The notes: generated from the sequence alone by a model not told the origin. DNA of 64,000 nt from Oscillospiraceae bacterium (GCA_017861365.1 JAGFXR010000004.1:55796-119795), one strand, 5' to 3'. Counted from the stretch's first letter, positions 25,328 to 35,268 are shown. Translations and numbers: made by a program.

Positions 25328-27403
25328 TTACTCCAGCTCCTCGTGCATGGCCTTGGCCGCCGCGACAGCCTTCTCCTGGGCGGCCGGAGCCGCCTCCTCA
25401 TAGCGGGCAAAGCGGAAGGTAAATGTGCCCCTTGACTGGGTCAGGGAGCGCAGATCAATGGCATAGGCCATCATTTCCGCCATGGGAACCTCCGCCTCAA
25501 TCACCTGCTCCCCCTCTTCGTTGGGGCTCATGCCCATCACCCTGCCCCGGCGCTTGTTCAGATCACCCATCACATCGCCGGTATAGCTGTCCGGAATGGT
25601 GACGGTGAGCGCGCCGATGGGCTCCAGCAGAATAGGCGACGCTTGGGCTAGCCCAGCCTTATAGGCAAGCTGAGCGGCGGTTTTAAAGGCCATTTCCGAG
25701 GAATCCACCGGATGGTAGGAACCGTCCACCAGGGTAGCCTTCAGATATACCATGGGATAACCCGCCAGAATACCGTGGGAAATCGAGTCCCGCAGCCCTT
25801 TTTCCACCGCGGGGAAGTAGTTCTTGGGTACCGCGCCGCCGAACACGCTCTCACGGAATTCCAGCTCCTCCTGCTCCCCTGGTTCAAACTCAATCCAGAC
25901 ATCTCCAAACTGGCCGTGTCCGCCGGACTGTTTTTTGTGGCGACCCTGTACCTTCACTTTTTTGCGGATTTTTTCCCGGTAGGCCACCCGAGGAGTATCC
26001 GTCTGTACTTCCACGCCAAACCGGGATTTCAGACGTGACGACAGCACATCCAGCTGCATATCGCCCACCCCCACCAGCACCATCTGGTGAGTCTCCTGAT
26101 TGTTGATCACCCGAAAGGTCGGATCCTCCTCTGACAAGCGTGTCAGACCCGCCGCGATTTTATCCTCCTGCCCCTTCACCTTAGGCAAAACCGCCATGGA
26201 GAAGTTAGGCTCTGGAAACCGGATGCCGCTGAGCTTTACGATCTTGCGCGGATCGCAGAGCGTGTCTCCGGTTTTGACTTTTTCGAGCTTTGCCGCGGCG
26301 CCGATGTCTCCGCAGGTCAGCTCTTTGACTTCCTCGGTCTTTTTTCCTCTGACATGGTACAGCCGTCCAAGCTTTTCACTTATGCCTGTGGTTGCGTTAA
26401 TCAGCTGCATATCCGGAGTCAGCGTGCCGGAGAGTACCTTTAAAAAACTGTATTTTCCATACTGATCGGATTGTGTTTTAAAGGCGAAGGCGCAGGGCGC
26501 CGCCCCGGGCGATACCACAAATTCAACCGGATTTGCCTCGCTGTCCTCCCCAAGCTGAGACGCGGCCTCCACAGGATTGGGAAACAGATCGATCACGGCG
26601 TTTAAGAGAGCCAGATTGCCCATACCGGACGTAGCGCTTCCGCACAGAACAGGCACAAGAGACAGCTCCCGTACGCCCGCCTTTAAGCCCTGAACCATTT
26701 CGGAATAGGTAAAGTCCTCTCCCGAAAAATATTTTTCCATAAATTCCTCACTGGTTTCGGCCACCGATTCCTTTAAGGCATCATAAAGCTCGCTTACCAC
26801 CGGTATTTTATCTTCCGGCACGGGGATTTCCACGCTTTTTCCGTTCTGCATGGCATATGCCCGCTGATGAAGCACATCCACCAGACCGGTCACCTTCTTG
26901 CCGCTGTCCCAGATCGGAATGATCAGAGGTGCGATCACTTTTCCAAACGCCTGACGTAGCGCCGCGAAAACCGCGTTGAAGTCACCGTTTTCCTCATCCA
27001 GCTTGGACACATACACACATCGCGGAAGCTTATGCTGATTGAGATATTTCCAGCTGCGCTCAGTACCCACGGTCACGCCGTCCTTTGCGGAGCAAACTAA
27101 AATTCCGCTCTCAACAACCCGCATGGCCTCCATCACTTCGCCGGTAAAATCAAAATATCCGGGGCAGTCCAGCAGATTAATCCTGCATCCATTGTATTCC
27201 AGCGGAGCAATCGCCATGGAGATGGAAATCTGGCGTTTGACCTCCTCCGGATCAAAATCACAGACGGTATTGCCGTCGGCGGTTTTCCCTTGCCGGTCCG
27301 TGATGCCCAGCATGAACAGAAGGCTTTCAACCAGGGATGTCTTTCCGTTTCCGCCGTGGCCCACCAGACAAACGTTGCGTATATTCTGTACAGAATAGCT
27401 CAT
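25328..27403 (-). CDS. EF-G-like translational GTPase (paralogue)
   Basis: 691 residues with the full EF-G domain plan: G domain (P-loop GHGGNGKTS, switch II DCPGY), domain II, then domains III-V, ending in a glutamate-rich tail. The G4 motif is SKLDEEN where NKxD is usual. It is separate from the rpsL-rpsG-fusA-tuf context and belongs to the EF-G paralogues common in Clostridia. Its role is unproven; translocation, recycling or stress functions are possible. It has its own promoter. Confidence 0.85.
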   Translation of the reverse strand: MSYSVQNIRNVCLVGHGGNGKTSLVESLLFMLGITDRQGKTADGNTVCDFDPEEVKRQISISMAIAPLEYNGCRINLLDCPGYFDFTGEVMEAMRVVESGILVCSAKDGVTVGTERSWKYLNQHKLPRCVYVSKLDEENGDFNAVFAALRQAFGKVIAPLIIPIWDSGKKVTGLVDVLHQRAYAMQNGKSVEIPVPEDKIPVVSELYDALKESVAETSEEFMEKYFSGEDFTYSEMVQGLKAGVRELSLVPVLCGSATSGMGNLALLNAVIDLFPNPVEAASQLGEDSEANPVEFVVSPGAAPCAFAFKTQSDQYGKYSFLKVLSGTLTPDMQLINATTGISEKLGRLYHVRGKKTEEVKELTCGDIGAAAKLEKVKTGDTLCDPRKIVKLSGIRFPEPNFSMAVLPKVKGQEDKIAAGLTRLSEEDPTFRVINNQETHQMVLVGVGDMQLDVLSSRLKSRFGVEVQTDTPRVAYREKIRKKVKVQGRHKKQSGGHGQFGDVWIEFEPGEQEELEFRESVFGGAVPKNYFPAVEKGLRDSISHGILAGYPMVYLKATLVDGSYHPVDSSEMAFKTAAQLAYKAGLAQASPILLEPIGALTVTIPDSYTGDVMGDLNKRRGRVMGMSPNEEGEQVIEAEVPMAEMMAYAIDLRSLTQSRGTFTFRFARYEEAAPAAQEKAVAAAKAMHEELE

Positions 27404-27698
27404 GGTTGTTTTCTCTCCTTCACTGTTTGGGTTTGAATCAGATGTACCGGATTGATTCTATTGGTAATTATACACCAAAAATTGCATCATTACAATCAAA
27501 GTTTCATAAAGAGAGTAAAATTAGCTCTCATTTTATTTTTATTTTTCACTTATTTAGGTATTAATTTGGTTCCTAAATTTTTCGCGTATGATAATTAGAT
27601 CATCATATTTTTAGATGATTGGTATGACTTTAAAATTAATTCCAGCTATCTTGCGTACTTTTGCCTGAATTATTTCATCTCAACAGCGTGAAGCCATC
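27404..27698. other. AT-rich intergenic region
   Basis: Much more AT-rich than the genes around it. It holds the EF-G paralogue promoter and a weak ATCATC/GATGAT hairpin near 27600-27618. I found no convincing ORF or known RNA. Confidence 0.5.
27467..27495 (-). promoter_or_regulatory. Promoter of the EF-G paralogue
   Basis: Minus strand: TTGTAA (27495-27490), 17-bp spacer, perfect TATAAT (27472-27467). Confidence 0.6.
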
Positions 27699-27734
27699 AA
27701 AAAACGCCCCCCGGAACCACCGGAGGGCGTTTTT
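27699..27734 (-). terminator. Terminator of the dusB-sigma-anti-sigma operon
   Basis: AAAAAACGCCCCCCGG pairs with CCGGAGGGCGTTTTT with one mismatch. On the minus strand it ends in a T-run and touches the anti-sigma stop codon. Confidence 0.8.
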
Positions 27735-28729
27735 CAATTTTCCGTCACAACGATCAATGCGTTTTCGGCACTGGCGTCAATCCCGTCTCCCTCGCGGGTA
27801 ACCGTAACACGATACCCGAGGGCTGTCAGCTCATCCTCCAGCAGGTCAAATTCGCCGGCAGGTACGGTATAATACCGCTGCGTGCCCTCCTGGGTGTACT
27901 CATAGCCGCTTAAAAGCTCCGGTATGGTTCCCGTCAGCTCCATTTTCGCGTACCAGGTTTCCTCGTCAGCTTCGCCCGCATCGGTTTCTCCGGCACTCTG
28001 CATGAGCATGCCGAAGCTTTCCTCCGTCTGTTCCGGCGCTTCGTCCTGGGAGGAAGCGGTTGCCTCTCCCATACTGCCCGCATCGGGCGTACCCGCTGAC
28101 GCGGCCGCATCCTCTGTTGTCTCAGCCAAATCCTCTCCCGCGCTTTCATCCGCCGTATCTTCCCCGCTGATATCGGAGTCCGCTCCATCTGCAGCGTCAG
28201 CACGCGTTCCTTGACTCCGGGCAGTTTTAAAAGAGGGAACGGCGCTGTCGGTAATTTCGGCCTCCCCAGTCTGCGGCCCCATGGCGCTTTGCACTTCTTC
28301 GTCACTCCCCTGCGTTGCCGTAACGCTACTCCCCGAAGCATCTTCCATCATCATGGTATCCGCCGTACTGGCTCCGGACCGCCCCAAACCGTCCATCAGC
28401 AGCTGGGCTCCGCCATAGCCGATGAGCACAACAGCAAACACAGCCGCCCCCGCCAGCCAAAGTGCCCGCAAACGCCGACGGTGCGCCGCAGCCGGGCTTT
28501 GTTTCTCAGCATCGTGATGAATCTCCTCCATCACCCGTTCCAGAAGGTCATCCGGCGGATTCTCGGCAGGCTCGCGGAACAGCTCACCCATGGCTGCTAA
28601 TTCCTGATACAGCCTGGCGCAGTCGGGACATTCAGCCAGATGGTCATCCAGCTGCTGTTGCTCCTCCCCGGTCAGCGCACCGTCCAGAGCCGCGCTGATG
28701 TACTCCTGCATTTGCTCACAGCGATTCAT
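27734..28729 (-). CDS. Membrane anti-sigma factor with zinc finger (zf-HC2)
   Basis: Predicted partner of the ECF sigma factor, overlapping its stop by ATGA. Residues 1-40 hold the zinc-binding anti-sigma motif (MNRCEQMQEYISAALDG..HLAECPDC). A single helix (about 90-112, LWLAGAAVFAVVLIGYGGAQLL) follows, then some 130 residues of acidic Asp/Glu/Ala/Ser/Thr-rich low complexity. A C-terminal domain of about 75 residues (WYAKMELTGTIPELL..VTVTREGDGIDAS) would lie outside the cell. What the outer part senses is unknown. Confidence 0.85.
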   Translation of the reverse strand: MNRCEQMQEYISAALDGALTGEEQQQLDDHLAECPDCARLYQELAAMGELFREPAENPPDDLLERVMEEIHHDAEKQSPAAAHRRRLRALWLAGAAVFAVVLIGYGGAQLLMDGLGRSGASTADTMMMEDASGSSVTATQGSDEEVQSAMGPQTGEAEITDSAVPSFKTARSQGTRADAADGADSDISGEDTADESAGEDLAETTEDAAASAGTPDAGSMGEATASSQDEAPEQTEESFGMLMQSAGETDAGEADEETWYAKMELTGTIPELLSGYEYTQEGTQRYYTVPAGEFDLLEDELTALGYRVTVTREGDGIDASAENALIVVTEN

Positions 28730-29352
28730 TTCGGCACACCTCCCGTCCCGCTCAGTTCCAGTTCCTTTGACGTTTCCGCGGCGGAAAAGTTCCCGTCGTT
28801 CAGCAGCAGCCTGCGCAGCGCCAGTCTGGCCCGTGCGATGCGGGATTTCACAGTACCCTCATTGAGGGACAGACTCCGGGCAATCTCCTCGTAGGACAAT
28901 CCGCCCAACTCACGCAGGGTGAGAATCCGGCGGTAGTCCTCCGGCAGCTTCTCCAGATTGCGGGCGATGGCTTCACGCAGCTCGCTGCGCTCCAGCTCCT
29001 GCTCGGGCAGGAGGCGGTTGTCCGTGAGCTCCGTCCGCCGCCCCTCTTCCGGCTCCTGATCCAAAGAGGCAATGTCCATTGCTTTTCTCCGTTTTTCCTT
29101 CCGGATAAAATCAATGCATACATTGGAGGTTAACCGATAGAGCCAGGTGGAGAAGGCGCTCTCACCCTGAAATCCTCCAAGGCTTTTCCACGCCCGCAAA
29201 AACGCCTCCTGGGACAAATCGGCCGCATCCTCCGGGTTCCCTGTCATACGCAGGGCAATGGCATAGACCATGCGCTGATGAGCGGCGATCAGCCTGGAGA
29301 ACGCTTCTTCATCCCCCAGGCGCGCCTGTTCCACCAGGGCCTGCTCGGTCAT
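28726..29352 (-). CDS. RNA polymerase ECF sigma factor
   Basis: Sigma-70 region 2 (ALRMTGNPEDAADLSQEAFLRAWKSL..FSTWLYRLTSNVCIDFIR) and region 4 (LPEDYRRILTLRELGGLSYEEIARSLSLNEGTVKSRIARAR) are both present in 208 residues. It would direct a regulon released by the anti-sigma factor that follows. I choose the ATG at 29352, with GAGG 8 nt upstream, over a GTG at 29361; it begins five bases after the dusB stop. The same operon links it to a tRNA-modifying gene, probably by position only. Confidence 0.93.
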   Translation of the reverse strand: MTEQALVEQARLGDEEAFSRLIAAHQRMVYAIALRMTGNPEDAADLSQEAFLRAWKSLGGFQGESAFSTWLYRLTSNVCIDFIRKEKRRKAMDIASLDQEPEEGRRTELTDNRLLPEQELERSELREAIARNLEKLPEDYRRILTLRELGGLSYEEIARSLSLNEGTVKSRIARARLALRRLLLNDGNFSAAETSKELELSGTGGVPK

Positions 29353-29357
29353 TCCAG

Positions 29358-30329
29358 TCACCTCAATTCCCGTTTAATTCCCGCGGCAATCCGGTACAGC
29401 TCCTCCAGCGAGGACACCCTGCAAATCTGTTCCTTCCAATATCCCGCGTGGGAAACCCCTTTGAGATACCACGCGCAGTGACGCCGGGCCTCCAGGCATG
29501 CTACCCGCTCACCCTTCTCCCGGGCTGCCAGCTCGATCTGGCGGACGGCGACATCCCAGCGTTCACTCAGCGGAGGCGGCGCGGGGGGCTCCCTGCCCTC
29601 CAAAACCGCCTGAGCCTGCTGAAAAATCCACGGGTTTCCAAAGGCGGCGCGCCCGATCATCGCCATGTCCGCTCCTGTATAGCGCAGGATGTGGGCGGCA
29701 TCCTCCCCCGAAAAGATATCGCCGTTGGCAATGACGGGAATCGAAACCGCTTCCTTCACCGCCCGGATATAATCCCAGTTGGCCTTTCCGGCGTACATCT
29801 GGGTTTTCGTCCGGCCATGGACGGCCACTCCCGCCACACCGGCGGACTCCATCAGCCGGGCAAATTCCACGCAATTGATGGAGCCCTTATCCCATCCCAG
29901 TCGGAACTTCACCGTGACTGGACGGCCCTTGGCACCCCGGATCACCGCCTGGGCTACCCGCGCCGCTTTTTCGGGCGTCTTCATCAGGCCGGAGCCGTCC
30001 CCGCTGTTTGCTACCTTCGGCACGGGGCACCCCATGTTAATATCAATGATGTCCGCCCCGGACAGCTCCGCCGCGATGGACGCGGCCTCCTGCATACAGC
30101 CCTCGTCACTGCCGAACAGCTGGATGGCGGCGGGGTCCTCGCCCTCCCCCAGCTTCAGAAGCGGCACACTTTTCTGATCCTGATAGCACAGCGCCTTGGC
30201 GCTGACCATCTCCGTCACGGTATATCCCGCGCCAAGCTCCCGGCATATGGTCCGGAAGGCCAGGTCGGTAACCCCCGCCATGGGCGCCAGAGCCAGACGG
30301 CTGCTGATTTCCTTTTCGCCAAGCTTCAC
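29358..30329 (-). CDS. dusB: tRNA-dihydrouridine synthase DusB
   Basis: FMN-dependent reductase that makes dihydrouridine in the tRNA D-loop. TIM barrel with [33 protein letters not shown] (Cys as proton donor), KFRLGWD, VHGRT and ANGDI. The start is GTG 30329 ([11 protein letters not shown]), with GAGGAG 7 nt upstream; the frame runs on to 30365 without support. First gene of the sigma/anti-sigma operon. Confidence 0.93.
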   Translation of the reverse strand: MKLGEKEISSRLALAPMAGVTDLAFRTICRELGAGYTVTEMVSAKALCYQDQKSVPLLKLGEGEDPAAIQLFGSDEGCMQEAASIAAELSGADIIDINMGCPVPKVANSGDGSGLMKTPEKAARVAQAVIRGAKGRPVTVKFRLGWDKGSINCVEFARLMESAGVAGVAVHGRTKTQMYAGKANWDYIRAVKEAVSIPVIANGDIFSGEDAAHILRYTGADMAMIGRAAFGNPWIFQQAQAVLEGREPPAPPPLSERWDVAVRQIELAAREKGERVACLEARRHCAWYLKGVSHAGYWKEQICRVSSLEELYRIAAGIKRELR

Positions 30330-30411
30330 GAAAAAACTCCTCTGTTCCAGTTGAACCGGCAGCAAGTCCGTTTTTGCGGCCCGCGTCCCGTTTTAAATTC
30401 CAAGTTATAAC

Positions 30412-30440
30412 ATGATAGCATAAAGCAATTTCTGTGACAA
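30412..30440 (-). promoter_or_regulatory. Promoter of dusB-sigma-anti-sigma operon
   Basis: Minus strand: TTGTCA (30440-30435), 17-bp spacer, TATCAT (30417-30412). Confidence 0.65.
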
Positions 30441-30523
30441 GTGTCTAAGTTCCGACCAGTTTTTTCCATTTTTTGGATTATAATTTCCACACCATTCATC
30501 AGATTCACAGGAGGGACTGCAGC

Positions 30524-32935
30524 ATGATTACAAAAGAGCTCTACGGAAGCATCCGTGGAAAACAGCTGAAATCCGAAGAGAATACTGTCACAGGAAAACC
30601 GCGCCGCTGGTTTTCCCTCCGCGCTTTTACCGGCAGCGCGGAATACGCTATCCGTTTCTTTCTTGCGGCCATGCTGGCGGGGGCCAATATTTTCGGCAGC
30701 TACGCACCCTTTGGCCTGGGCATGGTGGCCGCCTCGGGCGCGGGGCTTGACGGCTTCTGCGCCCTCGTAGGCGCATGCTTCGGCTATCTCGCGTTTCAGG
30801 GCTTCTCCTCGGGACTGCCCTATGTCGCCGCCTCCATTTTGATCTATTCCGTGTCCTTTGCCTTCTACGACATCCGCGTGTACCGCAATGCCCTGTTCAT
30901 GCCTCTGACCGCCGCAACGCTCAACGCGGCAACACAATTTGTCTATCTGGGGCTCTCGGGCTGGGCGGTGGAACAGGTCATCTTTTTCTGTATGGAATGC
31001 ATGCTGGTGGCACTTTCCGCCTATCTGTACGCTGGCGCGTTTTCCCAGTGGAAAACCAAAGGCGATTTGGCTGTGACTCCCCAGCAGCTGGTGTCTTTTC
31101 TGTTCTTTCTGGGGACGCTGCTGATCTCACTGGCGGGAATTTCGCTGCCGTTTGATATCTCCCCCGGACGCCTGGCCGCCGCCCTCATCGTTCTCACCAC
31201 CGCCTGGGCGGGAGGCGCCGGGCTGGGTGCGGCCGTCGGCATTACCGCCGGACTGGGTATGGACGTCGCCACGTCAGGCACCTTTTTTTACTGCGCTGCG
31301 TACGGCCTGTCCGGCCTGCTGACCGGCGTCATGCATAAGCAGGGGCGAAGTTATGCCGCGCTGACCTTTGCCGTCTCCGACGCCGCCGCTGTGCTCTGGA
31401 CCTGGGACAACGGGCTGCGCATCTCCATTCTGTACGAGGTGGCGCTGGCGGTCGCCGTGTTTCTCCTGCTGCCTTCCTCCCTGCTCCGGCGCGTCACCCC
31501 GTTTTTCTCCCGGGAACAGGCCGAGGAGAGCGGAACGCGGATGCGGGCCTATGTGCAGGAGCGCCTGAGCTCCACCGCCGGGGCGTTCCGCTCGCTCTAC
31601 GAATCCATCCGCTCCGCCTTTCATACCGCGGATCTCAATGACAATGACAGCTCCGTGCTCTTCGACCGGGCCGCCGAGCGCGTCTGCATCCGCTGCGCCC
31701 TGCGGGACAGCTGCTGGCAGCGGGAGTACAACGCCACCTTCAACGCCTTGAACGACACTCTTCCAACCCTTCTGGACCGGGGCCGGGGGGAGCAGTCCGA
31801 TTTTCCGGACTATTTCCGAAACCGCTGCCTTCACTTCCCGGCGTTCCTGCAAGCCGTCAATGAGGAGCTGACCGCCCTTCTCCAGCGCCGTCAATGGACA
31901 AGCAGGCTCCACGAGAGCCGCGCCGCCGTTTGCAGACAGTACGCACAGCTTTCCGGTATTTTGGGTGATGCCGTGGAGGAATTTTCCACACAGCTGGTCG
32001 CCGACACCGCAAAGGGGCAGCAGTTAAACCGCTATCTGGCCGCCATCGGCGTGGATGGAACCTCGGTGGTGTTCTTCGATGAGCATGGACACCTGAGAGC
32101 GGAGATCGCGGGAGGCGACCTCTCCCTGCTGCACACCCGCGAGGTGAAAAAAAAGCTCTCGCGTCTGCTGGGCTGTCCGCTTCACCGTCCGGTAAGCGAG
32201 GATGACGGCCATCGGGTGGTGTTTACCCAGGCGGAGCCGCTGATGGCGGTGGCCGGAGTGTCTGCCCAGAGAAAGGACGGTGAAACCGTCAGCGGCGACA
32301 CCGGTCAGTGGTTCAAGCATACCGACGGAAAGCTGTACATTCTGCTGTGCGACGGCATGGGCAGCGGCGAGGGCGCCCGGATGGAGAGCAGCCTTGCCGT
32401 CACCCTGCTGGAGCAGTTTCTGCGGGCGGGCATTTCGCCGGAGGATGCCATCAGAACCCTCAACTCCGCGCTCTCCCTGCGCAGCGAGGCCGGCGGCGGC
32501 TTTACCACCATTGATCTGCTCCAGGTGGATCTGTTCACCGGGAACGGCCGTCTCTATAAACTGGGCGCGGCACCGACCTATATCAAGCACGGAGGAAACG
32601 TGACCCGTCTCTCCGGCAATTCTCTGCCCGCAGGCTTGGCGGACGGAACGAATTTCGAGCCCGATGTATCCTCTGTGAGCCTATCTGACGGCGACCTTGC
32701 CGTCCTCGTCAGCGATGGGATCTCCGGCAGCGACGACAACTGGATTCGCATGGCGGTGGCCTCCTTTGAAGGAGACAGCCCCCGAACGCTGGCAAACCAG
32801 CTGGTGGAACGAAGCATTCAATCGGGAGACGGCGCAACCGACGACCGCACCGCTGTGGTGGTCAAGCTCTTAAGCCGCCCGAAGGACGGCTCCGCCCCCC
32901 GCAGGCAGAAAGAGCCGGCGGAGCTTTCCTCATAA
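30524..32935 (+). CDS. spoIIE: Stage II sporulation protein E, membrane PP2C phosphatase
   Basis: At the asymmetric septum SpoIIE dephosphorylates SpoIIAA and so activates sigma-F in the forespore. The N-terminal 300 residues hold about ten hydrophobic helices. A central regulatory region contains CIRCALRDSCWQREY, and the C-terminal PP2C domain has LLCDGMGSGEGARMES, FTTIDLLQVD and LVSDGISG with the metal-binding Asp residues. 803 residues, near the usual length. AGGAGG lies before the ATG at 30524; the frame extends upstream to 30473 without support. Confidence 0.95.
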   Translation: MITKELYGSIRGKQLKSEENTVTGKPRRWFSLRAFTGSAEYAIRFFLAAMLAGANIFGSYAPFGLGMVAASGAGLDGFCALVGACFGYLAFQGFSSGLPYVAASILIYSVSFAFYDIRVYRNALFMPLTAATLNAATQFVYLGLSGWAVEQVIFFCMECMLVALSAYLYAGAFSQWKTKGDLAVTPQQLVSFLFFLGTLLISLAGISLPFDISPGRLAAALIVLTTAWAGGAGLGAAVGITAGLGMDVATSGTFFYCAAYGLSGLLTGVMHKQGRSYAALTFAVSDAAAVLWTWDNGLRISILYEVALAVAVFLLLPSSLLRRVTPFFSREQAEESGTRMRAYVQERLSSTAGAFRSLYESIRSAFHTADLNDNDSSVLFDRAAERVCIRCALRDSCWQREYNATFNALNDTLPTLLDRGRGEQSDFPDYFRNRCLHFPAFLQAVNEELTALLQRRQWTSRLHESRAAVCRQYAQLSGILGDAVEEFSTQLVADTAKGQQLNRYLAAIGVDGTSVVFFDEHGHLRAEIAGGDLSLLHTREVKKKLSRLLGCPLHRPVSEDDGHRVVFTQAEPLMAVAGVSAQRKDGETVSGDTGQWFKHTDGKLYILLCDGMGSGEGARMESSLAVTLLEQFLRAGISPEDAIRTLNSALSLRSEAGGGFTTIDLLQVDLFTGNGRLYKLGAAPTYIKHGGNVTRLSGNSLPAGLADGTNFEPDVSSVSLSDGDLAVLVSDGISGSDDNWIRMAVASFEGDSPRTLANQLVERSIQSGDGATDDRTAVVVKLLSRPKDGSAPRRQKEPAELSS

Positions 32936-32940
32936 CATCA

Positions 32941-32981
32941 CAGAGGGCGCGCGTGAACCAGTCATTCCCGCGCGCCCTCTG
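32941..32981. terminator. Terminator between spoIIE and coaX (convergent)
   Basis: CAGAGGGCGCGCG (32941-32953) pairs perfectly with CGCGCGCCCTCTG (32969-32981). Confidence 0.7.
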
Positions 32982-32984
32982 GCG

Positions 32985-33761
32985 TTACGCCTTCTTTTTT
33001 CTGTTTTTGAGGTAAATGATGTTCAGTCCGCGAAGCAAAAGGTTTTCGTCATAGCAAATATCCCGCTTGCAATAGGGAACGATACTGCTGGCCAGGCCGC
33101 CCGTGGCCACGACGCTGGCTTTTTCCCCCAGCTCGTCCTCAATCCGCTGAATCATCCCATCCACCATGGAGGCGGTGCCGAAAATGCTGCCGCTCTTCAT
33201 GCAGTCGATGGTGTTGGTTCCAATACAGTTTCTGGGCGCTTCGATGGGAACGGTGGGCAGCTGTGCCGTGTGGCTGCTGAGGGCGTTCAGTGAGAGCCTC
33301 AGCCCCGGGAAGATTGCCCCTCCCAGATACGATGCGTTATGCCCGATCACCGAAATGGTGGTGGCCGTGCCCATATCAAACACAATCACCGGCGTTTTAT
33401 AAAAAGCAACCGCCGCCACGCCGTCCGCCACCAGGTCGCTGCCCAGCTGAGCGGGATTATCAATGGCGATATTCAGTCCGGTCTTCACCCCGGCCCCGAC
33501 CACAATGGCTTGCAGACCTATGGCTCTGCGGACGGCCTCTTTGAAAATGCCGGTCACATGAGGGACCACAGAGCAAATAATAACGCCCTCAATCTTGGTC
33601 GCGTCAATATGATAAAAATCGGTCAGCTGCTTGAGCATCACCGCGTATTCATCCTCGGTTTTTTTTGTATCGGTGGCAATCCGTGATACATGAATGATCT
33701 CATCATTTTTCATATACCCGATGACAATATTGGAATTTCCCACGTCGATAGCCAAAAGCAT
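32985..33761 (-). CDS. coaX: Type III pantothenate kinase
   Basis: First step of coenzyme A synthesis; the type III enzyme is ATP-dependent, needs a monovalent cation and is insensitive to CoA. ASKHA fold of 258 residues with LLAIDVGNSNIVIGY, the catalytic Asp in FDMGTATTISVI, and GGAIFPGLRLSLNAL. A basic tail (KNRKKKA) ends it. GGGAGGTAAC precedes the ATG. The other CoA gene, coaBC, lies divergently 268 bp away. Confidence 0.95.
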   Translation of the reverse strand: MLLAIDVGNSNIVIGYMKNDEIIHVSRIATDTKKTEDEYAVMLKQLTDFYHIDATKIEGVIICSVVPHVTGIFKEAVRRAIGLQAIVVGAGVKTGLNIAIDNPAQLGSDLVADGVAAVAFYKTPVIVFDMGTATTISVIGHNASYLGGAIFPGLRLSLNALSSHTAQLPTVPIEAPRNCIGTNTIDCMKSGSIFGTASMVDGMIQRIEDELGEKASVVATGGLASSIVPYCKRDICYDENLLLRGLNIIYLKNRKKKA

Positions 33762-33964
33762 TTTGGTTACCTCCCCGTCAGTTCAAACCATTCGGTTCAT
33801 CATAATCGTCCCGCATTCAGGCCGCGCCCTTTCCCACTCCGGCAGGCCGCGGCACCGCGGGACACGTCAAACATAACGTATTTTACAATGCCATCCTGAA
33901 ATAATCAAGTCTTTTTTCGGCTTGAAAAGCCCCGCCGCAGACGTCAAGGCCTCCGTGTTTTTTC

Positions 33965-33993
33965 TTGTCACAGAAGAAAAACCTGTGTATAAT
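33965..33993 (+). promoter_or_regulatory. Promoter of coaBC
   Basis: TTGTCA (33965-33970), 17-bp spacer, perfect TATAAT (33988-33993), about 30 nt before the coaBC start. Confidence 0.75.
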
Positions 33994-34029
33994 AGGTTTA
34001 AACTGTCCAAACAAAGCGGAGGTCTCCTT

Positions 34030-35229
34030 ATGCTTAACGGAAAAACCGTGGTGCTCGGCATCACCGGCGGCATTGCCGCGTACAAGCTTCCCAACCTGGC
34101 CAGCATGCTCGTAAAAGAACACGCCGATGTTCAGGTCATCCTGACTCCAAACGCACGGGAGATCGTTTCCCCCGTCCCCTTTGAGAGCCTGACCCGGAAC
34201 CGCTGTCTGGTGGACACCTTTGACCGCGGTTTTACCATGAACACCGAGCATGTGGCGCTGGCCAGCCGTGCCGACGTCCTGCTTGTCGCGCCCGCCACCG
34301 CCAATACCATTGCGAAGCTGGCTCACGGGATTGGCGACAATATGCTTACCACCACGGCGCTGGCCTGCAACTGCAAAAAAATGATCGCCCCCGCCATGAA
34401 CACGAACATGTGGGAAAACCCCGTCACCCAGGACAACCTGAATCTTCTCCGCCGTTACGGCTGGCTGGTGGTTGATCCCATCGGCGGCAGGCTGGCCTGC
34501 GGCACGGTGGGATTGGGCAAGATGCCGGAGCCCTCCACTCTCCTGGAATATCTGGAACGGGAGCTGTATTCCAAAAAGGATCTGACGGGCAAGCGTGTGC
34601 TGGTCACCGCCGGCCCCACCCAGGAGGCTATTGACCCCGTCCGCTATATTACCAACCACTCTTCCGGAAAGATGGGCTATTCCATTGCCCGGATGGCAAT
34701 GCTCCGTGGGGCGGAGGTCACCCTGGTCAGCGGCGTTACCGCCCTGCCCCCACCGCCCTTTACGGAGCTGGTGCCCATCGTCTCCGCGCAGGATATGTAC
34801 GAAGCGGTGACAAGCCGGTCCGACGATATGGACATCATTATCAAGGCCGCGGCTGTGGCTGACTACCGCCCCGTGACAGCGGCGGAGGATAAAATCAAAA
34901 AATCGGAGGGTGCCTCCTCCCTGACCCTGGAGCGCACCGCCGATATTCTCGCCACCTTGGGCAGCCGCAAACGGGACGGGCAATTTCTCTGCGGCTTTTC
35001 TATGGAAACCCGCGACCTGATCGAGCACTCCCGTCAAAAGCTGGAGAAGAAGCGGCTGGATATGATTGTTGCCAATAATCTCAAGGTGGAGGGCGCAGGG
35101 TTCGGCGTGGATACCAATGTCATTACCGTGATCACGCCCGACAGCTGCGAGCAGCTCCCGTTGATTACCAAAGATGAGGCGGCAAACGCGATTCTTGATC
35201 GCATCGCGGCCCGGATGAACGGTTTTTGA
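34030..35229 (+). CDS. coaBC: Bifunctional phosphopantothenoylcysteine decarboxylase / phosphopantothenate-cysteine ligase
   Basis: Two consecutive steps of CoA synthesis in one protein. The N-terminal CoaC flavoprotein half has GITGGIAAYK, the LLVAPATANTIAKLAHGIGDNML segment and the conserved Cys in GRLACGTVGLGKMPEP. The C-terminal CoaB half begins KRVLVTAGPTQEAIDPVRYITNHSSGKMG and continues with KAAAVADYRP. 399 residues from ATG 34030, which has CGGAGG upstream; the ORF extends to 33922 across the promoter. Confidence 0.96.
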   Translation: MLNGKTVVLGITGGIAAYKLPNLASMLVKEHADVQVILTPNAREIVSPVPFESLTRNRCLVDTFDRGFTMNTEHVALASRADVLLVAPATANTIAKLAHGIGDNMLTTTALACNCKKMIAPAMNTNMWENPVTQDNLNLLRRYGWLVVDPIGGRLACGTVGLGKMPEPSTLLEYLERELYSKKDLTGKRVLVTAGPTQEAIDPVRYITNHSSGKMGYSIARMAMLRGAEVTLVSGVTALPPPPFTELVPIVSAQDMYEAVTSRSDDMDIIIKAAAVADYRPVTAAEDKIKKSEGASSLTLERTADILATLGSRKRDGQFLCGFSMETRDLIEHSRQKLEKKRLDMIVANNLKVEGAGFGVDTNVITVITPDSCEQLPLITKDEAANAILDRIAARMNGF

Positions 35230-35230
35230 T

Positions 35231-35268
35231 AAAAAGGCTGCCGGAGCAAACGCTCCGGCAGCCTTTTT
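35231..35268. terminator. Terminator after coaBC (convergent)
   Basis: AAAAAGGCTGCCGGAGC (35231-35247) pairs perfectly with 35252-35268 around AAAC, ending in five Ts. Confidence 0.9.
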
